A stretch of DNA of 64,000 nt from JAXLVB01 sp046329195 (GCA_046329195.1 JAXLVB010000001.1:2418001-2482000); one strand, 5' to 3'. Counted from the stretch's first letter, positions 42,909 to 52,707 are shown. The notes: generated from the letters alone by a model not told the origin. A program made the numbers and translations.

Positions 42909-43601
42909 TTATCCTATCAAAAAAATGGTTGGTTTTTTGTGCAAATCTGGCTGCGTTTCTTTCCACTGACGAACGGTCTTAGTCTGAATCAATTCGTCAG
43001 GGGCTGTAATGTTTGCGGCGACGCAAAGTACGGTATCGTTTTGACAATTCGCCAACAAGTCGGCCAATAACTGATTGTTTCGATAGGGTGTTTCCATAAA
43101 AATCTGTGTTTGATGTTTCTGAAACCCCTCTTTTTCAAGTTGGCGGATTTTCTTGACCCGCTCTCCTTTTTCAATTGGCAAATACCCATGAAACACAAAC
43201 GACTGCCCCGACATACCCGAAGCCATCAAAGCTAACAAAATGGAGGAAGGTCCCACCAACGGCACTACTCTCATGCCCATGCGATGCGCTATCTTTACGG
43301 CCAAAGCCCCAGGGTCGGCCACGCCAGGGCAGCCTGCTTCTGAAATGACGCCGATGTTTTGCCCCGATGGAATCTGCTTAAAATACGCAGCGGCTTCGGC
43401 TTCGGAAGTGTCTTTGGTCAATTCAAAAAAATGAAGCTGGTCAATGACCTTACCCAGTTTAAGCTCGCTAATAAACCGACGAGCAGTGCGCACATTTTCT
43501 ACCAAAAAGTAATCGGTTTGTGCAATTACTTCGTTGATTTGGGGCGTAAGCACTGTTGCCGATGTGTCTGGTGCTAAAGTGGTGGGTATCAGGTAGAGCA
43601 T
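42909..43601 (-). CDS. Tetrapyrrole-methylase-fold SAM methyltransferase (RsmI-related)
   Basis: A 230-residue protein starting MLYLIPTTLAPDTSATVL. It has the family block ISEAGCPGVADPGALAV and the SSILLALMASGM segment; RsmI methylates 16S rRNA C1402, but this short variant forms a separate branch and may have another substrate. The in-frame ATG at 43712 would overlap the next gene. Confidence 0.8.
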   Translation of the reverse strand: MLYLIPTTLAPDTSATVLTPQINEVIAQTDYFLVENVRTARRFISELKLGKVIDQLHFFELTKDTSEAEAAAYFKQIPSGQNIGVISEAGCPGVADPGALAVKIAHRMGMRVVPLVGPSSILLALMASGMSGQSFVFHGYLPIEKGERVKKIRQLEKEGFQKHQTQIFMETPYRNNQLLADLLANCQNDTVLCVAANITAPDELIQTKTVRQWKETQPDLHKKPTIFLIG

Positions 43602-43654
43602 AAGCCTTGTTTTCTGGTAACATACATAGTTGTAGCACGATTTGGCAAATCGTG

Positions 43655-44419
43655 TTATACAAATTGCAAAACAGAGGCTACAAACTCGTTTGGACGGTCG
43701 GCTTGTACCCAATGCCCAGCTCCTTGAATCGTTACGATAGCCACGTCTGAAAACAGCTGGTGAATCACCTTTTCGTCTTCACTCAAAATATACGGTGACT
43801 CCGAACCTCTGATAAAAAGCGTGGGGCGATGAATAATCTTGCGGTTGGCCAGTTCGCTACCGACTTCGGCGATATGCTTCTGAATTACAGGTAGATTAAT
43901 CCGCCAATCGAAATGACCCAAGTCGGTATTGCGATAGAGGTTTTTTAGCAAAAACTGCCGAACCGCAGGGTCGGATTCGTAGTCGGCCAGAATATCATCT
44001 GCTTCTTGACGGCTGGCCAACGTGGCGAGTGGTATAGCACTTAGTCCTTGTAAAATCTGGCTATGATGCACAGGATAAAAACGAGGGGCAATATCTACTA
44101 CGATGAGCTTGTCAAAGGCGGTAGGGTAATTCATGGCAAATTGCATGGCAACCTTTCCGCCCATCGAATGTCCGATCAAGACGGCATCATGAAGTTGATG
44201 CTCCTCCAAAAATTCTTTGAGGTCTTCGGCCATCACTTCGAGGTTGAACTCTTCACTTCGAGGCGAGCGCCCGTGGTTGCGCTGGTCTAGCATAAAAACC
44301 CGATGGTTTTCACTAAGCACCTTACCAATGGTAAGCCAGTTATCTGACGAACCAAACACCCCATGCAAAATGACTAAAGGGGTACCGTTTTCGCCTACTT
44401 GTTTGAAATAGAGTTGCAT
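43655..44419 (-). CDS. Alpha/beta-fold hydrolase (YbfF-like esterase)
   Basis: A 254-residue hydrolase: oxyanion strand VILHGVFGSSDNW, DQRNHGRS, nucleophile GHSMGGK (Ser about 97), and C-terminal GAGHWVQADRP with the His. Length and motifs fit the YbfF esterase group. It is last of a group of minus-strand housekeeping genes. Confidence 0.87.
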   Translation of the reverse strand: MQLYFKQVGENGTPLVILHGVFGSSDNWLTIGKVLSENHRVFMLDQRNHGRSPRSEEFNLEVMAEDLKEFLEEHQLHDAVLIGHSMGGKVAMQFAMNYPTAFDKLIVVDIAPRFYPVHHSQILQGLSAIPLATLASRQEADDILADYESDPAVRQFLLKNLYRNTDLGHFDWRINLPVIQKHIAEVGSELANRKIIHRPTLFIRGSESPYILSEDEKVIHQLFSDVAIVTIQGAGHWVQADRPNEFVASVLQFV

Positions 44420-44444
44420 AAAGACATCTAAAAATGAAGTCCAA

Positions 44445-44795
44445 TTAACTTAACAACGCCTCTGCCGAGATACCAAACTGTTTGTGAAGAATACGCATGA
44501 TGTCGGCAGTAAGTGGTTTCTTACGGTTTAGCAGTTGTGACACATATCCTTTTGAACCAATGATACCAACAAGATCTTTGGCTTTTAGGCCCTTTTCTTC
44601 TAATGTCAGTCTGATAGATTCTATAGGATCGGGAGGCGGAATCGGATAATGGCGGTCTTCGTAGTCTTTTATAAGCAACAATAGTATTTCGATTTCATCA
44701 CCTTCGGGCGTATTAGGTGAAGCGTCAAAAATCTCATCTGCTCTTTTCAAAGCTGCATCGTATTGAGCCTCTGTTTTAATGACTTTCCAGTTCAT
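44445..44795 (-). CDS. higA: HigA-type antitoxin
   Basis: A 116-residue protein with an N-terminal helical part (MNWKVIKTEAQYDAALKRA) and a C-terminal XRE helix-turn-helix (LKAKDLVGIIGSKGYVSQLLNRKK), the standard HigA form. It lies downstream of higB on the same strand but 341 bp away. A 7-bp inverted repeat upstream (44837-44843/44852-44858) is a likely binding site. Confidence 0.85.
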   Translation of the reverse strand: MNWKVIKTEAQYDAALKRADEIFDASPNTPEGDEIEILLLLIKDYEDRHYPIPPPDPIESIRLTLEEKGLKAKDLVGIIGSKGYVSQLLNRKKPLTADIMRILHKQFGISAEALLS

Positions 44796-45136
44796 GGGCT
44801 GCTCTATTGATTTCAATTCTACTATCCAAGATAAATACTCATAATCTTAAGTATGAGTGTTTTGTAATACTACCTAAAGCACCTTCAATATGAAAAAAAC
44901 CTGCTCCTGTTTAAACTTTTCAAATTAAACACAAAGCACCCAAAGCTTAGGCACAACGTACACAAAAGGCAAACTAGTTCTCTCTCTTTGTGGTCTTCAT
45001 GTAAATTTCTTTGTGTTAAAAAATGACTCGTCTTACACAAATAGTAAAAAGTTTAAACAGCTTCCCTATTTGAAACATAAGCTTCAATTCCAAAAAGATG
45101 CGATTAGATCAATTAAGTTTGCAGAGCAAAATACTT
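44796..45136. other. 341-bp gap between higB and higA with an inverted repeat
   Basis: No gene supported. It contains ACTCATA...TATGAGT at 44837-44858, 42 bp from the higA start, which fits an operator, and AT-rich repeats (AAGTTTAAAC at 45047-45060 and in reverse near 44909-44923). higBA genes are usually almost adjacent, so this gap suggests an insertion or a separate higA promoter. Confidence 0.5.
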
Positions 45137-45445
45137 CTAACCACCATGTTCAACACTTCCTACCTCTATTTGGTCATATTCTTGATGCGTTCCAAACCAT
45201 TTAATCATCATCCGTTTTCGCTCAAAATTAACCCGAACCACTAGGCGATAATGATTTCCCATCACATTAAAAACTACCCGATTGTCATTCACAATACTGG
45301 CGTTTCGATACACTTCCTTTAAGGCATTAAAGTTTTCAAAATTGGCCTTAGCCAGTTCGTCGTATAATTTTTTTAGTGCCTGCGAAGCTTGCGGGTACTG
45401 TTCAATATAAGCTAACAATGTTCTTCGGGCTATTACATTGAACAT
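45137..45445 (-). CDS. higB: HigB-type mRNA interferase toxin
   Basis: A 102-residue RelE-superfamily protein (MFNVIARRTLLAYIEQYPQA ... NHYRLVVRVNFERKRMMIKWFGTHQEYDQI). HigB toxins cut mRNA on ribosomes. The C-terminal HYR...WFGTHxEYD pattern is the HigB_toxin signature. It precedes higA, but with a wide gap. Confidence 0.85.
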   Translation of the reverse strand: MFNVIARRTLLAYIEQYPQASQALKKLYDELAKANFENFNALKEVYRNASIVNDNRVVFNVMGNHYRLVVRVNFERKRMMIKWFGTHQEYDQIEVGSVEHGG

Positions 45446-45466
45446 GGACTACTATATAATTCATAC

Positions 45467-45516
45467 AAAAAAGTTTGCCAAAAGTAAACAAGTAGTTTAC
45501 TATTAGCAAACTTTTT
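45467..45516 (-). terminator. metH terminator
   Basis: AAAAAGTTTGC/GCAAACTTTTT with a nested AGTAAAC/GTTTACT stem; a T-run follows on the minus strand. It separates metH from higB. Confidence 0.75.
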
Positions 45517-45533
45517 GATGGGATTATTCACTA

Positions 45534-48500
45534 TTAATACGCCAGCACACTCTGCAACCAACGCTCAACATCTTCTACGCTCATACCTTTGCGCTGGGCA
45601 TACGAGGCCACTTGATCTTTTGAAATCTTACCGGTGGTGAAATATTTACTTTCAGGATGAGAAAAATACCAACCACTCACCGACGACGCTGGGTACATGG
45701 CAAAACTCTCGGTCAGATGAATGCCAATCTGGTCGGGTTGAAGCAACTGCCACAGGGTAGTTTTTTCAGTATGGTCGGGACAAGCAGGATACCCTGGCGC
45801 CGGACGTATGCCTTGATAATCTTCTTTGATGAGTTGCTCATTGTTCAAATGCTCGGCAGCAGCGTAGCCCCAAAACTCCTTGCGTACTCGCTCGTGCATG
45901 AGTTCGGCAAAGGCTTCTGCCAGTCGGTCGGCTATGGCCTTCACCATAATGCTGCTGTAATCGTCGTGGTCTTTTTCGTATTGCTCCAGCAAGGCTTCAA
46001 TCCCGATTCCGGCCGTTACGGCAAAGCCACCAATGTAGTCGGTTTTATTGCTATCTAATGGCGCAATAAAGTCGCTCAAACAATAGTTGGGCAATCCTTG
46101 TGCCTTTTGGTTTTGCTGACGCAAATGGTGCAGCACCGTTTGGGTGTCCATAATCAGATCGCCAGCCGATTGGTTAGCAGGGGCAAAGCGGCTGAGTTTG
46201 TATTCGATATGATGATGGCTGCCATGACGCTCACAAGGGATTTCTCGTACTATTTCTTCAAAATCATGCAACACGATGTCGTCTTCAATGCTATTGGCCG
46301 GGAAGAATCCAACCACTGCCTTTGCTTTGAGCGACTTGTTATTGATGATGTCAAGCAAGAGGTTGTTGGCATCGTCAAATAGTTTTTGAGCTTCTGCCCC
46401 TACGATAGCATCGTCGAAAATCGCTGGATATTTGCCATGTAATTGCCAAGTTTGGAAAAACGGCGTCCAGTCAATATAAGCTGCGATTTGCGCCAAATCA
46501 TACTCTTCAAACACTCGTGTTCCTAAAAACTGCGGCTTGGTAGCCTCAAAAGCCGACCAATCAATCGCTACCTTGTTTTGGCGAGCTTCTTCGATAGTCA
46601 GTAAGTTTTTATCCTGCTTACGGCGGGCGTGTTCTTCCCGAAGTTTGGCATAATCGGCCTTGATTTCGGCCAAAACTGCCGCCTGACTTTCAGTACTTTG
46701 CGACAAACGCCCTGCCACTGGTACTGAACGAGAGGCATCGAGTACATGAATTACAGGCCCTGAATAATGAGGGTCTATCTTCACGGCAGTGTGAATTCGA
46801 GACGTGGTAGCCCCACCAATTAGTAACGGAATCTTGAAGCCTTGCCGTTCCATTTCTTTGGCTACATGCACCATTTCATCGAGCGAAGGAGTAATAAGGC
46901 CCGACAAACCAATCATGTCCACATTCATTACTCGGGCCGTCTCCAAAATCTTTTCGCAAGGCACCATTACGCCTAAGTCAATGATTTCGTAGTTGTTACA
47001 GCCTAAGACAACGCCTACGATATTTTTGCCAATGTCGTGAACATCTCCTTTTACAGTGGCGAGTAAGATGCGGCCTACAGCCCCCCCCGCCCCCGATGGG
47101 GGAGCTTGTTTGATTGCTTCGAGAATACAGTCTAATACATAAGGTAAATTATTAATGACTTCATCGTTGGTGAATCGAATCACTTTGTAACCCTCACTAT
47201 TCAACCAATCTGTGCGCTCTGCATCCGAAATCTTATTTTCTGGTAATTGGTGAATAGAACCATCAATTTCAATAATCAAATTTTCTTTCAAGCAAATAAA
47301 ATCAGCAATGTATTGCCCCACAATGTGTTGTCGTCTGAATTTATAACCTTCAAGTTGTTTTCCTTTGAGAACTTCCCACAAAACCTCTTCTGCTTTAGTA
47401 GGTTGATTTCTCATTCTTTGAGAATACTCTTTCAAAAGCCCATACGTAAATGGGTCAGCCTTTTGCCAATAGGCTTCATCTTTCAATAAACTATCTCCCC
47501 CATTGGGGGTAGGGGGGCTGATAAACGGCAACAAATACGCCACGGCTTTTTTCATCACACGAGCCGATTTTACTACTTGAGGCAGGAACATTTTGCCTTC
47601 ACCAAATAGGTCACCTACTACGTTCATCCCATCCATTAGTGGACCTTCAATTACTTCAATGGGGCGCTCATAGTGGTGACGACATTCTTCAACGTCTTCG
47701 TCAATAAAATCGGCAATACCTTTAACTAATGAATGTGTAAGGCGCTCTTTAACAGGTAGTTGCCTCCATGTGTTTTGTTCTTCTACTGTTTTTTCGCCAC
47801 CTTTCGATTTGACTGTTTCGGCAAAAGTCACTAATCGTTCGGTACTATCAGCCCTCCGATTGAGCAGCACGTCTTCTACCAACTCCAAGAAGTCTTTCGG
47901 AATGTCGTCATACACCGTCAATTGTCCAGCGTTAACGATTCCCATATCCATGCCTGCTTTGATGGCATGATACAAAAACGCCGAGTGCATGGCCTCACGC
48001 ACAGGCTCATTGCCTCTGAAACTGAACGAGATATTCGATACACCTCCTGATACTTTAGCAAATGGGAGGTTTTGCTTAATCCAACGGGTAGCATTAATAA
48101 AATCAACAGCGTAGTTGTTATGCTCTTCGATACCCGTTGCAACCGTCAGGATATTGGGGTCAAAAATGATGTCTTCGGCAGGAAAACCTACTTCGTTTAC
48201 CAAGATTCGGTAGGCACGTTCGCAGATTTCGATTCGCCGTTGGTAGCTATCGGCTTGGCCCGTTTCGTCAAAGGCCATCACTACTGTAGCGGCACCATAT
48301 CGCTTGATTAATTCGGCTGATTCTTTGAACTTTTCTTCCCCTTCTTTCAGCGAAATCGAGTTCACAATGGCTTTACCCTGAACACATTTCAAGCCAGCTT
48401 CGATTACCTCCCATTTCGAAGAGTCAATCATAATCGGTACTCGAGCGATGTCTGGTTCTGCGGCTATGAGATTCAAAAAAGTAGTCATTGCCGCTGCCCC

Positions 48501-49754
48501 ATCAATCATCCCTTCGTCCATATTAATATCGAGTACTTGTGCTCCGTTTTCGACTTGCTCACGGGCTATGCTCAGTGCTTCGTCGTATTTGTTTTCACGA
48601 ATCAGGCGAGCAAACTTCTTAGAGCCTGTTACGTTGCAGCGTTCTCCGATGTTAACGAAATTGGTTTCTTTGGTAATGCTTAATGGCTCTAAGCCCGACA
48701 ACTTCTGAACAGGCTCAAAATGAGGTAATTGGCGAGGTTTGTGCTTGGCAGTTAGCTCAGCAATGGCTTGAATATGCTGAGGGGTAGTACCGCAACAGCC
48801 TCCTACTATATTGATAAAATTATCTTTCAGGAAACCTTCGATAATAGCGGCCATTTCGGCAGGCGTTTGGTCGTACTCGCCCATTTCGTTGGGAAGCCCA
48901 GCGTTGGGATGTGCCGACACAAAAAACGGCGATTTATTGGCCATAATCTGTACATACGGGCGCATCAAGTCGGCTCCCAAGGCACAGTTGAGTCCTACCG
49001 AAAGCAGTGGAAGGTGAGAAATCGAGGTCAAAAACGCCTCGGTGGTTTGCCCAGAAAGTGTTCGTCCAGAGGCATCGGTAATGGTACCAGACACCATGAT
49101 GCCAAAACCACTTTGCTCCCAGCGAGTAGGCGTGCGGTGGGGATCGCTTTTTAGTGTTTTGATGTGTTGGTCAATCGCAAACAAAGCCGCCTTGGCATTG
49201 AGTGTATCGGTGATGGTTTCGACAAGAAGGCAATCTACTCCTCCATCTACCAAGCCTTTGATTTGTTCAGAAAAAGCTCCTACGAGTTCGTCAAATGTAA
49301 TGGCTCTGAAACCCGGATTATTCACATCGGGCGACATTGAGCTGAGCTTGGTGGTAGGCCCCATCGAACCTGCTACAAATCGGGGTTTGTGAGGTTCTCT
49401 GGCTGTAAACTCATCAGCTACTTCACGAGCAATACGGGCAGACTGGTAGTTGAGTTCATAGACCAACTCTTCCATGCCGTAGTCGGCCATAGCTACCCAA
49501 GTCCCTGAAAACGTGTTGGTTTCGGCAATATCGGCTCCTGCTTCAAAGTAGCGAGCGTGGATTTCTTTGATAATGTGTGGCTGTGTGATCGACAGTAAAT
49601 CGTTGTTGCCTTTGAGTGGGTGTGGCCAATCGCTGAACCGTTCGCCTCGGTAGTCGGCATCGGTAAGTTGATAGCGCTGAATCATGGTACCCATTGCTCC
49701 ATCCAGAACAAGGATACGCTCATTGAGAATATCTCTGATGTTAGTAGAAACCAT
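45534..49754 (-). CDS. metH: Cobalamin-dependent methionine synthase with an internal DUF559 domain
   Basis: A 1406-residue MetH, some 150 residues longer than usual. In order: homocysteine domain with VGGCCGTTPQHI (zinc Cys pair), pterin-binding domain (ERCNVTGSKKFARLI), helical cap (MKKAVAYLLPFI), then an inserted block at about residues 745-892, then the cobalamin domain with VKGDVHDIGKNIVG (the base-off His), and the C-terminal activation domain (RPAPGYPACPDHTEK). The insertion lies in a linker, keeps the frame and contains a DUF559 nuclease-like domain. The rest is undisturbed, so the enzyme probably still works. Confidence 0.93.
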   Translation of the reverse strand: MVSTNIRDILNERILVLDGAMGTMIQRYQLTDADYRGERFSDWPHPLKGNNDLLSITQPHIIKEIHARYFEAGADIAETNTFSGTWVAMADYGMEELVYELNYQSARIAREVADEFTAREPHKPRFVAGSMGPTTKLSSMSPDVNNPGFRAITFDELVGAFSEQIKGLVDGGVDCLLVETITDTLNAKAALFAIDQHIKTLKSDPHRTPTRWEQSGFGIMVSGTITDASGRTLSGQTTEAFLTSISHLPLLSVGLNCALGADLMRPYVQIMANKSPFFVSAHPNAGLPNEMGEYDQTPAEMAAIIEGFLKDNFINIVGGCCGTTPQHIQAIAELTAKHKPRQLPHFEPVQKLSGLEPLSITKETNFVNIGERCNVTGSKKFARLIRENKYDEALSIAREQVENGAQVLDINMDEGMIDGAAAMTTFLNLIAAEPDIARVPIMIDSSKWEVIEAGLKCVQGKAIVNSISLKEGEEKFKESAELIKRYGAATVVMAFDETGQADSYQRRIEICERAYRILVNEVGFPAEDIIFDPNILTVATGIEEHNNYAVDFINATRWIKQNLPFAKVSGGVSNISFSFRGNEPVREAMHSAFLYHAIKAGMDMGIVNAGQLTVYDDIPKDFLELVEDVLLNRRADSTERLVTFAETVKSKGGEKTVEEQNTWRQLPVKERLTHSLVKGIADFIDEDVEECRHHYERPIEVIEGPLMDGMNVVGDLFGEGKMFLPQVVKSARVMKKAVAYLLPFISPPTPNGGDSLLKDEAYWQKADPFTYGLLKEYSQRMRNQPTKAEEVLWEVLKGKQLEGYKFRRQHIVGQYIADFICLKENLIIEIDGSIHQLPENKISDAERTDWLNSEGYKVIRFTNDEVINNLPYVLDCILEAIKQAPPSGAGGAVGRILLATVKGDVHDIGKNIVGVVLGCNNYEIIDLGVMVPCEKILETARVMNVDMIGLSGLITPSLDEMVHVAKEMERQGFKIPLLIGGATTSRIHTAVKIDPHYSGPVIHVLDASRSVPVAGRLSQSTESQAAVLAEIKADYAKLREEHARRKQDKNLLTIEEARQNKVAIDWSAFEATKPQFLGTRVFEEYDLAQIAAYIDWTPFFQTWQLHGKYPAIFDDAIVGAEAQKLFDDANNLLLDIINNKSLKAKAVVGFFPANSIEDDIVLHDFEEIVREIPCERHGSHHHIEYKLSRFAPANQSAGDLIMDTQTVLHHLRQQNQKAQGLPNYCLSDFIAPLDSNKTDYIGGFAVTAGIGIEALLEQYEKDHDDYSSIMVKAIADRLAEAFAELMHERVRKEFWGYAAAEHLNNEQLIKEDYQGIRPAPGYPACPDHTEKTTLWQLLQPDQIGIHLTESFAMYPASSVSGWYFSHPESKYFTTGKISKDQVASYAQRKGMSVEDVERWLQSVLAY
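47078..47520 (-). mobile_element. DUF559 insertion element inside metH
   Basis: A 443-bp element with about 26-bp terminal inverted repeats: CTCCCCCATTGGGGGTAGGG...at 47495-47520 and its complement, with three differences and an extra base, at 47078-47104. It encodes PTKAEEVLWEVLKGKQLEGYKFRRQ...FICLKENLIIEIDG, a DUF559 (Vsr-like endonuclease fold) domain, in frame with metH. No intein splice residues are present at either end. It appears to have inserted into a tolerant loop. Confidence 0.85.
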
Positions 49755-49869
49755 GCTGCTCGAATCTGGTCAGTGGTTGATATGTAAGAATGTAATACTC
49801 AGAAAAAGAGAACGAAGTTTTTGCTAATTTGATTCCTGATGTTCTTAGGAAAGTGCAAAAGTACAGAAA

Positions 49870-50097
49870 TTAAATGGATAAATTTTCGATTTCTGAGAGG
49901 CTTAAACCTGTTACTTGTGCAATTTGGTTATTGGTTAGAAGGCCGAGTAATTTTAGGTTTTTAGCCATTTCGATAGCTTTCTCATGTTTTCCTTCTTCTC
50001 GACCTTCTTGTCGGCCTTCAAATTTAGCCGTTTGCAAAAGGCTTATTTCGAGGCGGCTTGGCGCCTTAAGTTTATCGGAGAGATTGTTTGAAAGCAT
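49870..50097 (-). pseudogene. C-terminal remnant of a Rpn/PD-(D/E)XK transposase-nuclease-like protein
   Basis: A 75-residue frame with the typical tail of the Rpn family: EGRQEGREEGKHEKAIEMAKNLKLLGLL and a final NQIAQVTGLSLSEIENL. The N-terminal nuclease domain is absent, so it is a fragment. Confidence 0.6.
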
Positions 50098-50172
50098 ATC
50101 AATTTAGAATTGAAAATGAGCCAGTAAATTACAAAGAATTAACCTGATTGTTTACCAATGACGTTTATTCTT

Positions 50173-50745
50173 TTACTTCCTACTCACAAACTTATTACCA
50201 CTAATGTAAAACCGATAGGGTAAATCTGCACCCTGAGTGAGACCAATCCGAGTCGTAGTAACTATCTTGAGATTAGTATTTTCTGCTGGAAGAATAAATA
50301 AATCGCTTTCGGTCAACGACCAACAATTCATGCCTTTGTGCATGCCCATTGCCTTGACCAAGTTGGCTGGACCTTTGCATAAATTGGAGGATGTACCTCG
50401 TCGTTGGTGCATGAGGTCAAGTCCCTCAATGGGTTCCAATGCTCTGATGAGCACAGCTTCGCCAACGCCCTCAAGTGCCGTTACCACATTGAAACAATAA
50501 TGCATCCCATAAATCTGATAAACATATACGGTGCCTGCCTTACCAAACATGGGCGCATTTCGTTCGGTTTTGCGCCGGTACGCATGGCAGGCGGGGTCGC
50601 CTTGTACATACGCCTCCGTCTCGACGATCATGCCAGCCGTGGCACCTTCTTCGCTCTGATGCACCAATATACAGCCCAGCAGCAACTGAGCTACCTCCAT
50701 AGTACTCCGTTGATAAAAGTCTGATTGAAGTTTAGGCACGAGCAT
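50173..50745 (-). CDS. DNA-3-methyladenine glycosylase (AAG family)
   Basis: A 190-residue protein with the AAG-fold sequence GMIVETEAYVQGDPACHAYRRKT (catalytic Glu in ETEAY) and VYQIYGMHYCFNVV. It removes alkylated bases in base-excision repair. It overlaps the start of the next gene by 14 bp. Confidence 0.9.
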   Translation of the reverse strand: MLVPKLQSDFYQRSTMEVAQLLLGCILVHQSEEGATAGMIVETEAYVQGDPACHAYRRKTERNAPMFGKAGTVYVYQIYGMHYCFNVVTALEGVGEAVLIRALEPIEGLDLMHQRRGTSSNLCKGPANLVKAMGMHKGMNCWSLTESDLFILPAENTNLKIVTTTRIGLTQGADLPYRFYISGNKFVSRK

Positions 50746-51670
50746 ACTGCGTAATCTTTTCTACTAGTACTTCGTTGATTTTCAGGTAGCTTTCTTCTGT
50801 CCAGCCTGCCACATGAGGGGTAAGCACTACATGGGGCAGCTCAAACAATTGCTGGTAAATCAGCGATTGTTCGGAGGTGAGGGCATTGAGTTTTTCGTTT
50901 TCGAGCACGTCCAAACAAGCTCCTCGCACATGCCCCGCCTGAAGCGCATTTACCAAATCCCGCAATACCACCACCTCGCCTCGTGAGGAGTTAACAAGGT
51001 AGATTTTCTTGCGAAACTGCTGCAAATATTCCTCATTGACCAATTGATACGTTTCGTCGGTCAGCGGAACATGTAGGCTCAACACATCTGCTTCTCTGAA
51101 AATTTCGTCCATGGTGGATTCTTGAGCATAGGCATCGCCGTAATTTTTGAGGTATTTGTCGTAGGCCAGTACCGTCACGCCAAACCCGCTGAGCCGCTGC
51201 GCCAACGAAGTTCCCATATTGCCATAGCCGATGATACCCACCGTTTTTCCCATCAGTTCTATTCCTCGGTTGGCTTCTCGGCGCCATAATCCTTTGCGGA
51301 CTTCGGCATCGGCTTGGTGGATTTTATTGAACAAACACAGCAACATGCCCACGCAGTGTTCGCCCACCGCATCTCGATTGCCCTCGTTGGCTGCAAAAAC
51401 TTTCACATGATGCTTTTTAGCCGCTTTGAGGTCTATCAAATCAAGACCTGCTCCTGCTCGTGCGATAAAACGAAGCTTGGGGGCTTTTTCAAAAAAGGCC
51501 TCGTCCAAAAACGTCTTACTTCTAATCATGAGCCCTTCATAATGCTGAATGGTTTCGTAAAGGGTCGCTCGTTGAATATCCGGCTCGTAGTCATACACAA
51601 AGCCCGCTTTTTCTAACAACAAAAAAAGACTGGGGTGCATGGCATCGGCAATCAATATTTTGGTTTCCAT
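50732..51670 (-). CDS. 2-hydroxyacid dehydrogenase (phosphoglycerate-dehydrogenase-like)
   Basis: A 312-residue NAD-dependent dehydrogenase: Rossmann motif VGIIGYGNMGTSLAQRL, catalytic Arg in LVNSSRGEVV, and HVAGWTEES near the end carrying the His (usually HxGG). No C-terminal regulatory ACT domain. It could make phosphohydroxypyruvate or act on another hydroxyacid. Confidence 0.8.
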   Translation of the reverse strand: METKILIADAMHPSLFLLLEKAGFVYDYEPDIQRATLYETIQHYEGLMIRSKTFLDEAFFEKAPKLRFIARAGAGLDLIDLKAAKKHHVKVFAANEGNRDAVGEHCVGMLLCLFNKIHQADAEVRKGLWRREANRGIELMGKTVGIIGYGNMGTSLAQRLSGFGVTVLAYDKYLKNYGDAYAQESTMDEIFREADVLSLHVPLTDETYQLVNEEYLQQFRKKIYLVNSSRGEVVVLRDLVNALQAGHVRGACLDVLENEKLNALTSEQSLIYQQLFELPHVVLTPHVAGWTEESYLKINEVLVEKITQYARA

Positions 51671-51695
51671 GGGTAGTTTTCTGGGGGCAAAAAAT

Positions 51696-51723
51696 AAAAC
51701 CTGCCCAAAGGTAGGCAGGTTTT
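51696..51723 (-). terminator. Desaturase terminator
   Basis: 10-bp perfect hairpin (51696-51705 with 51714-51723), followed on the minus strand by TTTTATTTTTTG. Confidence 0.8.
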
Positions 51724-51822
51724 GGAAAACGTTCCTTAAAAAAACAACAATTATAGGTGTGAATTGGTTAAGAGTTAAGTAGAATAAGTCACATTAAGGC
51801 ACTCGTAATCAACGAGTTTTAC

Positions 51823-52569
51823 CTACATATAGTTAAGGTCGTTGTTTCGTTTTAGCTTGATGATATGGGTCCAATTAAGGATCAGAATAAACGGATAAGT
51901 AGGGTCAAATTCATGCCAACGGATACCGAAATTAGCTCTTCCACCAAGCTTATGATGGTTGTTGTGGTACGACTCGCCCATCATTAAAAAATCAAATGGA
52001 AGCAGATTTTTGGCGGTGTCGTTTACTTTAAAATTAACATAACCGTATTTGTGTGCAAACCAGTTGATGATAACGCCATGCACAGGTCCCATCAAGTAAT
52101 GAACAGGTAACAAGGCAAACATCCACGGACTGGTAGCAAACTTGATGTAAAACAAGGTATAAAGCACCCCCCAGCCAAGGCGACTGACCCAGCTGTCGCC
52201 TACACGCTCCATGAAGTTCCAGTTAGGAATGTTCTTCAAAAATTTAGGGTCAACCTTCGACTCGCCCTTGAGCAGTGCATTGTAGAAGTTTTTGGTTTTC
52301 CACATCATATCAAACAGATTGTCTGAATAGCTGGGCGAATGCGGGTCGTTTTCGGTGTCGGCATAGGCATGGTGCAACCGGTGCATGATGCCGTAAACCA
52401 TGGGGCTTAGAAATGATGACCCTTGGGTGACCCAAGTGAACACATAAAAAAATCGTTCCCAGCCTTTGGACATGGTAAACATCTGATGGGCTGCATAGCG
52501 ATGCAAAAAGAAGGTTTGTGAGAACAGCGACAGATACCAGTGCGCTACAAAAAACAAAAGAATATACAT
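51823..52569 (-). CDS. Fatty-acid (acyl-CoA) desaturase
   Basis: A 248-residue membrane di-iron enzyme with the three histidine boxes HRYAAH, HRLHH and ESYHNNHH. It introduces a double bond in acyl chains, helping membrane fluidity. Four hydrophobic stretches. Monocistronic. Confidence 0.92.
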   Translation of the reverse strand: MYILLFFVAHWYLSLFSQTFFLHRYAAHQMFTMSKGWERFFYVFTWVTQGSSFLSPMVYGIMHRLHHAYADTENDPHSPSYSDNLFDMMWKTKNFYNALLKGESKVDPKFLKNIPNWNFMERVGDSWVSRLGWGVLYTLFYIKFATSPWMFALLPVHYLMGPVHGVIINWFAHKYGYVNFKVNDTAKNLLPFDFLMMGESYHNNHHKLGGRANFGIRWHEFDPTYPFILILNWTHIIKLKRNNDLNYM

Positions 52570-52707
52570 GAGTAAATAGACAATGTGGGGACAAAAATAG
52601 GGTGTGATTTTTCAAAAAAAGATGATAAAAGTCAGTTGCGCAATTGCTTGAAAAAATTCATTTTATAGGTGTGTTGCCAAGTTAGGTTTCCAAAAAATAA
52701 GCTATCC

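Noticed and set aside
45013..45204. 63-residue + strand frame in the higB-higA gap
   Set aside because: It overlaps the 3' end of higB on the other strand, has no ribosome-binding site and low-complexity composition.
47078..47520. Intein inside MetH
   Set aside because: No Cys/Ser at the N-terminal junction, no HN-Cys/Ser at the C-terminal junction and no splicing blocks; the inverted DNA ends and the DUF559 domain fit a mobile insertion.
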